Part shown: positions 18,433-26,684 of the stretch, piece by piece
Numbering within the stretch: position 1 is the stretch's first letter
Layout: each line of letters starts with the position of its first letter
Source of the DNA: Patulibacter minatonensis DSM 18081
Lineage (GTDB): Bacteria; Actinomycetota; Thermoleophilia; Solirubrobacterales; Solirubrobacteraceae
DNA: 64,000 nt
NCBI RefSeq assembly: GCF_000519325.1
Contig: NZ_KI912613.1
Span: 3,268,759 to 3,332,758, forward strand
Reading direction: 5' to 3'
Notes under the pieces: generated by a model
The model's input: only the letters and a program-made list of their open reading frames with translations
Databases searched by the model: none
Told to the model about the DNA's origin: nothing
Translations under genes and position numbers: made by a program

Positions 18433-19725
18433 TCAGCCCACCGCCACGAGCCGCCAGGGGTCTTCGGCGTCGTCGGTCAGGGCGAACGTCCACGCGTCGG
18501 TGCGGACGCGCTCGTCGTCCTTCGAGCCCTCGAGCACGGCGGCGGTGTCGCGGTCCTCGCGGTACCAGCGGGCGCGGTAGCGGAGGTCGACCGACATCGT
18601 GCCGCGCTCGCCCTCGTCGGTCACGCGGGTGATCGTCGCCTGCTCGAGGCGCGGCCCGCGGACGACCGTGCGGGTCTTCCCGCTCGTGTCGGATCCGTGG
18701 AGGAGGCGCTGCACGGCCGCGGGCTCGGCGAGGCGCTCGAGGTCCTCGTCGGGACCGTCGACGGCGGTCGCCCACGCGGCGATCGCACGGTCGACCGCGA
18801 TCTCGAGGACGTCGGGGCTCCAGCGGTCGTCGACGAGCGAGAGGTCCAGGGCGGCCGCGCGGGCGTCGTCGGCGAAGCCCGTCGCGACGAGGCCGGCCAC
18901 GGAACCCGCGGCGGCGTCGCCGGTCGCGAGCTCGGTGCGGGTCGCCGCCGCCAGGTCGGGGTCGTCGGAGGGTTCGAGGATCATCTTCGACGTCAGGTGG
19001 TGGCCGCCCTCCTCCTCGCCCTCGATCGAGATCAGCTGCCAGGTGCCGTCGTGCTTGGCGAGCGTCCAGTACTCGGACAGCGTGATGCGGGGGCCGTCCT
19101 TCCCGTCCGGGTACTTCTTGCCCTGCGGGGTGTTCACCCAGCTGTCCATCGGGACCTCCAGGTGGACGACGACGCGGTCGTCGGCGTCGTCGCGGCGGTT
19201 CTCGATCGTGATCAGCCGGACCTCCGGATCCCCCTTGACCTGCACGCGGTTGTGCCACTTCTTCTCGTCGAAGTCGTCGAGCCGGCGGATCCACTCGGTC
19301 AGGAGGTCGCCGCCGATGAACGTGCGCAGGGCGGTGCGATCACGGCGGTCCCACGCGCGCTGGACCTCACGGACGAGCTGCTTGGCGTGGACGACGAGGG
19401 CGTCGGCGTCGAAGGCCGCGTCGTCCTCGACGGCCTGGGCGGCGCCCGTCCGGACCTCGGCGTCGCGGCGGTCGCGGGCCTCGCGGCGCTGCTTCGCCTT
19501 CCACGCGCCCCAGGCCGCGCCACCGCCGATGACGAGCACGACGAGCACGATGACCAGCACGCCACCGAACCCGAGGCTGCCGGAGCCCGATCCGGACGAG
19601 CCGCCGCCCGAGAAGCCGCCTCCGCCGCCGCCCCCGCCACCCCCGGAGAAGCCGGACGAGCCGGACCCGGCCTGGGCGAGGACCGGATGGGTGAGCACGG
19701 CGGCGAGGACGGACACGCCGGGCAT
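18433..19725 (-). CDS. Membrane protein with Tim44-like domain
   Basis: Probable membrane-anchored protein, 430 aa. A short signal-like N-terminus (MPGVSVLAAVLTHPVLA) is followed by a glycine/serine-rich segment with ten consecutive Gly, then one transmembrane helix at ~52-74. VQRAWDRRDRTALRTFIGG begins the Tim44/NTF2-like fold; WTLAKHDGTWQLISIEG is its usual final strand pair. Such proteins are common in high-GC Actinomycetota and their role is unknown. The ~160-residue C-terminal part looks like a second NTF2-like domain (RYRARWYREDRDT ... WTFALTDDAEDPWRLVAVG). ATG 19725 is chosen because upstream residues overlap the divergent AKR promoter. Confidence 0.7.
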   Translation of the reverse strand: MPGVSVLAAVLTHPVLAQAGSGSSGFSGGGGGGGGGGFSGGGSSGSGSGSLGFGGVLVIVLVVLVIGGGAAWGAWKAKQRREARDRRDAEVRTGAAQAVEDDAAFDADALVVHAKQLVREVQRAWDRRDRTALRTFIGGDLLTEWIRRLDDFDEKKWHNRVQVKGDPEVRLITIENRRDDADDRVVVHLEVPMDSWVNTPQGKKYPDGKDGPRITLSEYWTLAKHDGTWQLISIEGEEEGGHHLTSKMILEPSDDPDLAAATRTELATGDAAAGSVAGLVATGFADDARAAALDLSLVDDRWSPDVLEIAVDRAIAAWATAVDGPDEDLERLAEPAAVQRLLHGSDTSGKTRTVVRGPRLEQATITRVTDEGERGTMSVDLRYRARWYREDRDTAAVLEGSKDDERVRTDAWTFALTDDAEDPWRLVAVG

Positions 19726-19783
19726 TCTGCTCGGTCGGGCGGCGGCCGTGGGTGCCGGGCGGACGACGGTTCCACCGGCGTCG

Positions 19784-19789
19784 TACGCT
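19784..19789 (+). promoter_or_regulatory. -10 element TACGCT, leaderless
   Basis: TACGCT ends 6 bases before the ATG at 19796. Confidence 0.55.
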
Positions 19790-19795
19790 GGGTGC

Positions 19796-20944
19796 ATGGT
19801 CGACTTGGGACACGCGGCGCTCGGCGCCTGGAGCGGTGGCCGGTTCATGCACTACGGGCAGGAGCTCTCCGAGGACGAGCTCGTCGAGCTGCTGCGCCCG
19901 GAGGGCCGGCTGCGCACGATCGTGACGGCCGACGTCTACGGGACGGGAGAGGGCGACCGGCTCGTCGCCCGCGCGATCGAGGGCGAGCGGCGCTCCGACG
20001 TCCGGATCGTCGGCGCCGTCGGGCACGACTTCGTCGACGGCGAGCGTCGCGGGGCCAAGGGCTTTCCCCGGTTCACCGACCCGGCGCTCCGCGGCGAGGA
20101 CGGCTACGCCGACTACCTGCGCCGCGCGACCGAGGCCAGCCTGGAGCGCTGCGGCACCGACCGCTTCGACCTCCTGATGCTCCACAACCCCGACCGCATC
20201 GGCTACACGTCGGAGGTCGTCTGGGACGCGATGCAGGTCCTGAAGGACGACGGTCTCGCGGACGCGATCGGCATCGCGCCCGGCCCCGCCAACGGCTTCA
20301 CGCTGGACATCCTGAACTGCCTCGAGCGCTTCGGCGACCGCATCGACTGGGCGATGGTGATCCTCGGGCCGCTCGAGCCGTGGCCCGGCCGGCTGGTGCT
20401 CGAGGCGTGCGAGCAGCACGAGGTGCAGGTGCTCACGCGCGTCGTCGACTACGGCGGCATCTTCTGGGGCGACCTGCGCGCCGACACCCCGATGGGCGAC
20501 CAGGACCACCGGCGCTACCGGCCCGACGGCTGGGTGCAGCGCGGCCTGAAGATCGTCGACCAGGTCGCGGCGATCGGCAAGGCCCGAGGCCTCACGCCGA
20601 TGCAGACCGCCGCCCAGTGGGCGCTCGCGCAGCCGGCCGTCTCGTGCGTCGTGCCGACGCTGATCCAGGAGCTGCCGGGCAGCCTCGACGTCGCGCCGAA
20701 GCCGATCGGCGGCAAGAAGCTCGAGCTCGCCGCGCTGCCCGCCGAGATCCGCCTGGCCCCGACCGAGATCGAGCGGATCACGCACCTGGGGGACAACTCC
20801 GGGTCGATGGCGCTGAAGGGCGCCTCGCCGGTCTTCGAGGGCGACGAGCAGCCCGACGCCTGGGCGATCGGGACGCCGGAGCTGCAGGCCGCGCGGCGCT
20901 GGGGCATCGACCCCGACCAGCAGCTCGTCAAGACGACGGCCTGA
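19796..20944 (+). CDS. Aldo/keto reductase-like protein with altered active site
   Basis: A TIM-barrel aldo/keto reductase homologue, 382 aa. The equivalent of the DTAxxYG signature reads VTADVYGTG, so the usual catalytic Asp is Val while Tyr is kept. The strand that normally carries the catalytic Lys reads VRIVGAVGHDF, apparently without Lys. The His motif LLMLHNPDR is present, as are TPMQTAAQWALAQPAV and the C-terminal barrel. Two of four catalytic residues therefore look changed, so oxidoreductase activity is uncertain. ATG 19796 fits a TACGCT box 6 bases upstream. DUF1653 follows after 4 bases. Confidence 0.8.
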   Translation: MVDLGHAALGAWSGGRFMHYGQELSEDELVELLRPEGRLRTIVTADVYGTGEGDRLVARAIEGERRSDVRIVGAVGHDFVDGERRGAKGFPRFTDPALRGEDGYADYLRRATEASLERCGTDRFDLLMLHNPDRIGYTSEVVWDAMQVLKDDGLADAIGIAPGPANGFTLDILNCLERFGDRIDWAMVILGPLEPWPGRLVLEACEQHEVQVLTRVVDYGGIFWGDLRADTPMGDQDHRRYRPDGWVQRGLKIVDQVAAIGKARGLTPMQTAAQWALAQPAVSCVVPTLIQELPGSLDVAPKPIGGKKLELAALPAEIRLAPTEIERITHLGDNSGSMALKGASPVFEGDEQPDAWAIGTPELQAARRWGIDPDQQLVKTTA

Positions 20945-20948
20945 GCCG

Positions 20949-21173
20949 ATGGACGACGCGCCGGTCGCCCCCGGCCGCTACCGCCACTACAAGGGCCCCG
21001 AGTACGAGGTCCTGTTCGAGGCGCGCCACAGCGAGACCGAGGAGGTCCTCGTCGTCTACCGCCAGCTCTACGGCGAGCACGGCCTCTGGGTCCGCCCGAA
21101 GGCCATGTTCGTGGAGACGGTGACGGTCGACGGCGAGGTGCTGCCGCGGTTCGCGCGGGTCGGGGACGCCTGA
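20949..21173 (+). CDS. DUF1653 protein
   Basis: 74-aa protein matching DUF1653: a PGRYRHYKGPEYEVLFEARH core, then EVLVVYRQLYGEHGLWVRP and MFVETVTVDG. The family is small, soluble and of unknown function. It starts 4 bases after the AKR stop, so the two are co-transcribed. Confidence 0.85.
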   Translation: MDDAPVAPGRYRHYKGPEYEVLFEARHSETEEVLVVYRQLYGEHGLWVRPKAMFVETVTVDGEVLPRFARVGDA

Positions 21174-21267
21174 CCCGGCGGTCGAGCCGGCGGCCCGGCG
21201 GTCGACGCTCGCGGTGGCCGTCGATTGAGTGGTGCAACTTCCGGGCGTGCCGCCGGTTCCTATCGGC

Positions 21268-22305
21268 ATGTCCCCCACCAGCAGCACCCCGTCACCTCGT
21301 CCCACGCGTCGCCGCGTCATCCCGGCCGCCGTCGCGAGCACCACCCTCCTCGCGCTCGCCGGCGCCGCGTCGGCCGGCGCCGCGGCCGCGCCGCCCACGG
21401 TGCAGCAGCCGCTGCAGACCATCATCGGCACCACGAACGTCCTGGCGTCCGTCGGCAACCGCCAGACCGTCTGGGTCACCCAGCAGCCCGGCGCCACCGA
21501 CGGCTCGGTCGTGCTGTCGACGCTCAGGGTGGGCGCCGCGGTCCCCGTCGCGACGCTCCCCGGCCCGCCCGAGTCCGGCGTGGTCCAGCTCGAGGTCGGC
21601 ACCGCGAAGGACGGGACGCCCGTCGCCGCCGTCGTCGCGGTCCCGCGCGAAGGGAGCCCCACGATCCGCCTCGTGCGGCTCGACACCGGCGCGGTCCGCA
21701 CGATCTCGAGCACCCGCCAGGGCCTGCCGGTCGGCGGCGTCGCCCTCGACAACGGCCGCTGGTACTACACCGTGCACCCGAAGAGGACGACGTCGCGGAG
21801 CACCGCGAGCCTCTGGAGCGCCACGCTCACGGGCACCTCGATCGGGCCCGCGAAGAAGGTCCGCACGTCGCGCCGCGGCGAGTCGTGGGAGGCCGTGGTG
21901 GCCGACCGCAACCGCGTCGCGGTGCAGACGGTGCGTCCGGTGCACGACGGCTCCGGCGTGTTCGCGCGCGACGAGTGGGCGTTCGGCACCCCGCGCGGCA
22001 CCTGGAAGCGCGCCGGTCTGACGTACGCGTCGGACGGCGGCTACTCGCCGACCTACGGCGCCGGTTTCACGCAGGACCGCAGCGCGTTCGTCACCTACCA
22101 GGGCGGCTTCCCGACCGGCCCGCGCGCGACCCGCACGCCGATCGCGGGCGGCAAGGCGCGGGTCGTCACCGCAGGCGCGGACGCCGACGACGACGGCTTC
22201 CTCCTCGCACCGGCCTACGACCCGGCGACCGGGCGCCTCCTGACCCGCGGCAAGGACGCCACCGGCGCCAACACCCTGGGCTGGACCGCGCCGCTCTACC
22301 CGTAG
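21268..22305 (+). CDS. Secreted beta-propeller-like hypothetical protein
   Basis: 345-aa exported protein I cannot assign to a family. After a charged N-region (RPTRRR), VIPAAVASTTLLALAGAASAGAAAA forms a signal peptide. The mature part has repeated short beta-strand patterns ending in Gly/Asp turns (VVLSTLRVGAAVPVATLPG, TIRLVRLDTGAVRTIS, SLWSATLTG), which resemble blades of a propeller. No enzymatic motif is seen. A GTG at 21229 is in frame but would place 13 extra residues before the signal peptide. Confidence 0.55.
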   Translation: MSPTSSTPSPRPTRRRVIPAAVASTTLLALAGAASAGAAAAPPTVQQPLQTIIGTTNVLASVGNRQTVWVTQQPGATDGSVVLSTLRVGAAVPVATLPGPPESGVVQLEVGTAKDGTPVAAVVAVPREGSPTIRLVRLDTGAVRTISSTRQGLPVGGVALDNGRWYYTVHPKRTTSRSTASLWSATLTGTSIGPAKKVRTSRRGESWEAVVADRNRVAVQTVRPVHDGSGVFARDEWAFGTPRGTWKRAGLTYASDGGYSPTYGAGFTQDRSAFVTYQGGFPTGPRATRTPIAGGKARVVTAGADADDDGFLLAPAYDPATGRLLTRGKDATGANTLGWTAPLYP

Positions 22306-22355
22306 GACCGCGCGGTCGGCCGTCCGTCCGCCCGCCGGCGCCCGGCCGTGGGCGG

Positions 22356-22648
22356 TCAGCGCGGCCCGGTGCCGTGCGCCAGCCGATCGGCGATCTCCGA
22401 GATCTCCTCCAGCTCGCCCGTGGCCACCGCGACGATCAGGTCGTAGGCCTCGTCGTTGCTCAGCGTCAGGCGCCGGCCGTTGACGCCGAGGAACGCGAAG
22501 GTGCCGGCGAGCGCCAGCCGCTCGTTCCCGTCGACGAGCGCGCGCGGATCGCCTGACGCGCGACCTCCTGCATCGAACGCGACTCGCGCTCGGCGCGCCG
22601 GCGCAGGGCCTCCGTCTCGTCGTCCGTGAGGCGCAGGGTCACGGCCAT
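22356..22648 (-). pseudogene. Collapsed toxin-antitoxin module: RHH antitoxin head joined to Doc toxin tail
   Basis: The ATG at 22648 opens MAVTLRLTDDETEALRRRAE and ESRSMQEVARQAIRAR, a ribbon-helix-helix antitoxin N-terminus. About 35 codons later the reading switches frame: in the frame ending at the TGA at 22356 the sequence is VDGNERLALAGTFAFLGVNG, RRLTLSNDEAYDLIVAVATG and ELEEISEIADRL, the C-terminal third of a Doc/Fic death-on-curing toxin. The antitoxin C-terminus and the first ~70 Doc residues, including the Fic His, are missing. A single out-of-frame internal deletion of roughly 300 bases near 22540 explains this. A TACCAT promoter still precedes it. Confidence 0.75.
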
Positions 22649-22655
22649 GAGGACG

Positions 22656-22661
22656 ATGGTA
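22656..22661 (-). promoter_or_regulatory. -10 element TACCAT of the decayed TA module
   Basis: TACCAT on the minus strand ends 7 bases before the ATG at 22648, so the promoter of the remnant is intact. Confidence 0.5.
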
Positions 22662-22692
22662 TCGCCGGTGGTGTCACCGGGCCAGTCGCCCG

Positions 22693-23037
22693 TCAGTCGA
22701 GGTCCCAGCCGAAGTAGACCTCGATGCGGTCGACCTGCTCGCCGACCACGTGGTGGATCTCGGTGTTGCGGAACCGGGTGCCGTCGGCGCGGGTGGCCTC
22801 GTAGGTCGTGACGACCTCGCCGCCGCCGATCTCGGCCTGCCGGACGTACGAGAACGTCGACACCCCGCCGGCGCCCGGCCAGCAACGCTCGAAGTACCCG
22901 GCGCGGTCGATGCCGACGTCCGGCGGGGCGGAGAAGACGAGGTCGTCGGCGAGGCGGCGCTCGACGAGGTCGCGGTCGGCGGTCGAGAACGCGGTGAAGC
23001 AGTCGCGGACGACCTGGAGGGGATCGGGCGTGGTCAT
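22693..23037 (-). CDS. SnoaL-like/NTF2-fold protein
   Basis: 114-aa single-domain NTF2-like protein. VVRDCFTAFSTADRDLVERRLADDLVFSAPP is the family start, and RFRNTEIHHVVGEQVDRIEVYFG its C-terminal strands. Members include polyketide cyclases, small isomerases and inert scaffolds, so no reaction is assigned. The start has GGGAG at Shine-Dalgarno distance rather than a leaderless box. Confidence 0.8.
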   Translation of the reverse strand: MTTPDPLQVVRDCFTAFSTADRDLVERRLADDLVFSAPPDVGIDRAGYFERCWPGAGGVSTFSYVRQAEIGGGEVVTTYEATRADGTRFRNTEIHHVVGEQVDRIEVYFGWDLD

Positions 23038-23163
23038 GGTGCTCCCGGGTCGGGGGTCTGTGGTCTCCGACCCCGCGGGGCGCCCGGACTCATCGGTCCG
23101 GCCCGGCGCGGCCTTCGCGGACGCTCGTCCGCGGGCGTTCCACCGGGCCTCGCGCCGCGCCGT

Positions 23164-23460
23164 TCAGCGCCGCACGGCCCACCGCGGCCCGGCGACGAGC
23201 CGGACCTCGACGCGCGCCGGACGGACCGGGGCGGCCATCGAGAGGAAGTCGCGGATGCGCCCGGCGTGGTCGCACACGGGGCACGCCAGCGCGTCGGAGG
23301 GCGAGCGTGGGCCGGGACCGGGGGAGACCGGGGCGTCGCAGGAGGGGCACGCGAGCGTCCCGTACCCCATCGCCCCGACGTGGCTGTCCCGCCGGTCCGC
23401 GCGCGCCCGGGCCTGGCGGCCGACAGGCTCGGAATCGGAGAATCCGCGCTTAATGCTCAC
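23164..23460 (-). CDS. Small zinc-ribbon protein
   Basis: 98-aa protein starting at GTG 23460 (VSIKRGFSDSEPVGRQARAR). Two CxxC knuckles, CPSC and CPVC, are separated by about 21 residues, a zinc-ribbon geometry. A basic, hydrophobic C-terminus follows. It was identified from the TACACT box 6 bases before its GTG and from its in-frame stop at 23164. It lies 65 bases downstream of the CASTOR-like channel on the same strand but has its own promoter. Function unknown. Confidence 0.65.
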   Translation of the reverse strand: MSIKRGFSDSEPVGRQARARADRRDSHVGAMGYGTLACPSCDAPVSPGPGPRSPSDALACPVCDHAGRIRDFLSMAAPVRPARVEVRLVAGPRWAVRR

Positions 23461-23466
23461 GTGGCG

Positions 23467-23472
23467 AGTGTA
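23467..23472 (-). promoter_or_regulatory. -10 element TACACT, leaderless
   Basis: TACACT on the minus strand ends 6 bases before the GTG at 23460. Confidence 0.55.
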
Positions 23473-23525
23473 GGCAGACGCCCGCCCCGGCCCGCCAGGG
23501 AGGGGCTCCGGGGCCGCGTCGCGGC

Positions 23526-25529
23526 TCAGTCCTCGGCCAGCACCACGACGCGGTCGGCCTGGTCCGGGGTCAGGACGGTCGCCTTCGGCGGGTTGACCCG
23601 GACGCCATAGGCCGCGACGGGGTTGCGGACCTCGCTCGCGTCGCGGTAGCCGATCGCGGTCTCGCCGCGCCTGCGGGCCGCGTCGACGACGGTCGCGTAG
23701 GTCACCTCGCGACCGATCGCCACGTACTCGGCGGCGGGGCGCAGGTAGATCTCGGAGCCGTCGGCGTCCAGGAGGTCGGTGAAGACCGCGTCGAGGCGGA
23801 CCTCCTCGGAGATCTGGGCGAGGATCAGGCTGAGGATCTCGTCCGACACGATGACGTCGTCGACCTCCGCCACCTGCGCGAGCGCGCGGTTGCGGTCGTC
23901 GAGCATCTCGCTGACGATCGCCGGCTTGCGCCCCTGCGGGTCCAGCGCCGCGATCTCCCGCAGGTGGAGCAGCGTCACCAGGGTGCGCGAGTCCGCGCGC
24001 TGGATCTCGAGGTCGTCGGAGTAGCAGAGCACGATCACCTGGTCGTGCTCCTGGACCTCGAGGCCGTCGAGCGTCGCGCGGTCGGTCGTGCGGCCGTGCG
24101 CCACGTCGACCGCGAGGTTCCTGACGGCGGGGATCGCGGGCTCGCCGAACTCGGACACGACCGACAGCCGCGAACCGGGGGAGGCGTACTCGTCGAGCTC
24201 GGTGATGACGCTCGCCGCGCGCTCGTTCCACCCGAGCACGAGGATGCGCGACGGCGGCTCGGGCCGCGGCGGGATGGCGACGACCGCCTGCTCGTCGACG
24301 ACGCCGACGGCTCCGCGGGCCCCGACCAGCGCCGAGTCGTCCTCCGCGATGACGACGAGCTCGCGGCCGTCCAGCGGCGTGTCCATCGGCGGATTCAGGC
24401 GCACCGCACCGTCGGCGTCGGCGTACCCGATCACCGAGCAGTCCTCGTACCCCATGAGCGCGTCGCCGTAGGTGCCCTGCGACAGCCGTGGCTCGTCGTG
24501 GAAGTAGATCTCGTCGCCGTCGAAGTCGAAGAGCTCGGTGTAGACCATCGCGGCGCCGGACTGGCGGGACGTCTGCACGATCAGGCGCGCGACCGTCTCG
24601 CGCTTGTTGACGATGACGACGCCCTGGCCGGCCACCATCCGCGCGGCCTCGAGGTAGGCCGGGTCCTCGATCTCGACGACGACGTGCAGCGGGCGGTCGC
24701 CGGTGCGCGGGACGTGCGTGAGCGCCAGCAGGGTCTTGATCGCCTCGCTGTCGGGCTCGTCGCCGTCGGGGGCCAGGACGATGATCGAGCGCGCCTGCTC
24801 GTGGCTGCCGATCTTCAGGTCGGTGACGTCGATCGGCGAGCCGGTGCGGCAGATCACGCGGGTGCCGCGCAGGTCGCCCGCGCGCTCGCGGATCTCCTCC
24901 TCCATCTCGACCTTGTCGCGGGGGGCGAGGATCACGACGCACGGCTTCTTCCGGCTCTCGTTCGCGATCGACAGCTCGCGCAGGATCGTCATCACCGCGT
25001 CGGACCAGCCGAGGATCAGCGTGTGGTCCTCCTCGAGCACCCGTGAGCGGCCGCGGCGCAGCTCCATCAGGCGGGTGTCGATGGCGGTCGCGATGACGCC
25101 GATCAGGGCCGACACGACGAACAGCCCGGCGATCGTCAGCGCGAGCATCGTCAGGAGGAACCGCCACGAGCCCGAGTCGCCGGCGACCGTGCCGGGATCG
25201 AGCGCGTGCATCAGGCTGTTGAAGAGCTGCTGCCGGACGCCGGGGCGCTCGCCGTCGTCGGTCGACGGCGCGACCTGCGTCAGCAGGACGAGCAGGCTGA
25301 AGACGACGATCAGGACGAGCGTCGCGACCGCCAGCCAGCCGACGAGCGCCGACGGCCCCCGGGACATGCTGTTGTCGAACCGGTACCGCAGGCGCTCCTT
25401 CAGGGACGCGGCGCCCTGTGGTTGTGGTCGGCGCCGCGCCGCTGAGCGGGCGTCCGCCGCAGGCGGTCCCGGGTCCTTGGCGGAGCGCGTCGTGAGGCGC
25501 TCCCGTGTCTGACGGCCGGTGCGCGACAT
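23526..25529 (-). CDS. CASTOR/POLLUX-like putative ion channel with NAD-binding (RCK/TrkA-N) domains
   Basis: 667-aa membrane protein. Helices at ~60-85 (ALVGWLAVATLVLIVVFSLL) and ~125-145 (FLLTMLALTIAGLFVVSALI) flank a pore-loop-like segment. DHTLILGWSDAVMTILREL starts a first Rossmann/RCK domain and ILVLGWNERAASVITELDEY a second one. This domain order matches bacterial homologues of the plant CASTOR/POLLUX cation channels. The C-terminus (RVNPPKATVLTPDQADRVVVLAED) is the usual RCK tail. It would gate cations in response to a cytoplasmic ligand such as Ca2+ or nucleotides; selectivity is not predictable. Start 25529 fits TAGGGT 6 bases upstream. Confidence 0.85.
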   Translation of the reverse strand: MSRTGRQTRERLTTRSAKDPGPPAADARSAARRRPQPQGAASLKERLRYRFDNSMSRGPSALVGWLAVATLVLIVVFSLLVLLTQVAPSTDDGERPGVRQQLFNSLMHALDPGTVAGDSGSWRFLLTMLALTIAGLFVVSALIGVIATAIDTRLMELRRGRSRVLEEDHTLILGWSDAVMTILRELSIANESRKKPCVVILAPRDKVEMEEEIRERAGDLRGTRVICRTGSPIDVTDLKIGSHEQARSIIVLAPDGDEPDSEAIKTLLALTHVPRTGDRPLHVVVEIEDPAYLEAARMVAGQGVVIVNKRETVARLIVQTSRQSGAAMVYTELFDFDGDEIYFHDEPRLSQGTYGDALMGYEDCSVIGYADADGAVRLNPPMDTPLDGRELVVIAEDDSALVGARGAVGVVDEQAVVAIPPRPEPPSRILVLGWNERAASVITELDEYASPGSRLSVVSEFGEPAIPAVRNLAVDVAHGRTTDRATLDGLEVQEHDQVIVLCYSDDLEIQRADSRTLVTLLHLREIAALDPQGRKPAIVSEMLDDRNRALAQVAEVDDVIVSDEILSLILAQISEEVRLDAVFTDLLDADGSEIYLRPAAEYVAIGREVTYATVVDAARRRGETAIGYRDASEVRNPVAAYGVRVNPPKATVLTPDQADRVVVLAED

Positions 25530-25535
25530 CGGCGC

Positions 25536-25541
25536 ACCCTA
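25536..25541 (-). promoter_or_regulatory. -10 element TAGGGT, leaderless
   Basis: TAGGGT on the minus strand ends 6 bases before the ATG at 25529. Confidence 0.55.
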
Positions 25542-25686
25542 CTCGCGGTCGGGGACGGTGGTCGGCCGGAGGCGCCCGCGATGGACGGAGGGTCGATCGG
25601 GCCGGTTCGGGGCGGACGCGGGGCGTGGCGGGCGGGGCGGACGCGGTGTGGCGGCGGGGCGCGGGCACGTCGCGCCGGAGGTCTTG

Positions 25687-25717
25687 CACGTGTGCCACCT
25701 CTGCGGTGGCAGACGTG
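25687..25717. promoter_or_regulatory. Imperfect inverted repeat upstream of hydrolase genes
   Basis: CACGT-g-TGCCACC, a 5-base loop (TCTGC), GGTGGCA-g-ACGTG: two matched arm segments with one mismatch, 31 bases in all. It lies about 70 bases before the first hydrolase ATG (25785), so it could be an operator or an RNA hairpin. No equivalent is seen before the second copy. Confidence 0.4.
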
Positions 25718-25784
25718 CCGGACCGCGGTCGGGACGGCGCCTCGGACGTGCATCCCGGCCGTCCGATCTGCGACCGTCCCGAGG

Positions 25785-26573
25785 ATGGAGGTCCGGCGCA
25801 CCACGGTCGGGGCGTTCCCGGCGCTTCGCACGGGGGCGGGGCGACCGCTGGTCGTCCTCGCCGGCCTGTCCCCGGACGTCGGCGTCGACGGCCGCGCCAT
25901 GCGCTCGACCCACCGGGCCGCGATGCGACCGTTCGCGGCGGGGGCCGACGTCCACTACGTCAACCGCCGCCGCGGTCTCCCGCGCGGCAGCACCATGGCC
26001 GACCTCGCCGCCGAGCACGCCGACGCGATCCGGTCCGCGTTCGAGGAGCCGGTCGACCTCGCGGGCCTGTCGACCGGCGGGAGCCTCGCGCAGCAGCTCG
26101 CCGCGGACCACCCCGACGTGGTGCGGCGCCTCGTCCTCCTGTGCACCGCGTGCCGGCTCAGCCCGCGGGCCCGCGCCGAACAGGCCCGCGCCGCCGCGGC
26201 CGTCCGGGCGGGCCGGCCCCGGCGGGCGTTCGCCGAGCTGGGACGCGACCTCGCCCCGGGACCGGTCGGTCGGCTGACCGCCGCGGCGGCCTGGCTCGCC
26301 GGCCCGCGGCTCTTCCCGGACCCGTCGGACCTCGCCGACATGGCGACGACGATCGAGGCGGAGGACGCGTTCGACCTGGCGCCGCTCGCGACGATCACCG
26401 CGCCGACCCTGCTGGTCGCCGGCGGCCGCGACGTCTTCTACCCGCGTCCCCTGGTCGACGAGACGCTGGCGTTGATCCCGGACAGCCGGCTGGACCTCCA
26501 CCCGCGCCGGGGACACGTGGGCGTCCTCTCGGCGCCGTCGCTGCCGGCGACGGTCGCGACCTTCCTCGCCTGA
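25785..26573 (+). CDS. Alpha/beta hydrolase, copy 1 of tandem pair
   Basis: 262-aa alpha/beta hydrolase. MEVRRTTVGAFPALRTG opens it, LVVLAGLSPDVGVDG forms the oxyanion region, and LAGLSTGGSLAQQL carries the nucleophile Ser in G-L-S-T-G-G. ITAPTLLVAGGRDVFYP places the acid and PRRGHVGVL the His. It is closely related to the next gene along its whole length, indicating a local duplication. ATG 25785 is preferred because homology with copy 2 begins exactly there. GACCGT ends 7 bases upstream. Substrate unknown; no pathway genes sit alongside. Confidence 0.82.
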   Translation: MEVRRTTVGAFPALRTGAGRPLVVLAGLSPDVGVDGRAMRSTHRAAMRPFAAGADVHYVNRRRGLPRGSTMADLAAEHADAIRSAFEEPVDLAGLSTGGSLAQQLAADHPDVVRRLVLLCTACRLSPRARAEQARAAAAVRAGRPRRAFAELGRDLAPGPVGRLTAAAAWLAGPRLFPDPSDLADMATTIEAEDAFDLAPLATITAPTLLVAGGRDVFYPRPLVDETLALIPDSRLDLHPRRGHVGVLSAPSLPATVATFLA

Positions 26574-26684
26574 GGGCGCGCCGCCGCTGCCGCCGCCTGG
26601 TCCGCCCCGTGCGGCCCGGTGCCGGTCGCGTCGTGCGTCCCCGGTGTCGTCCGCGCCGCGTCCGCGTGTGCGAGGGTCCCGCGG

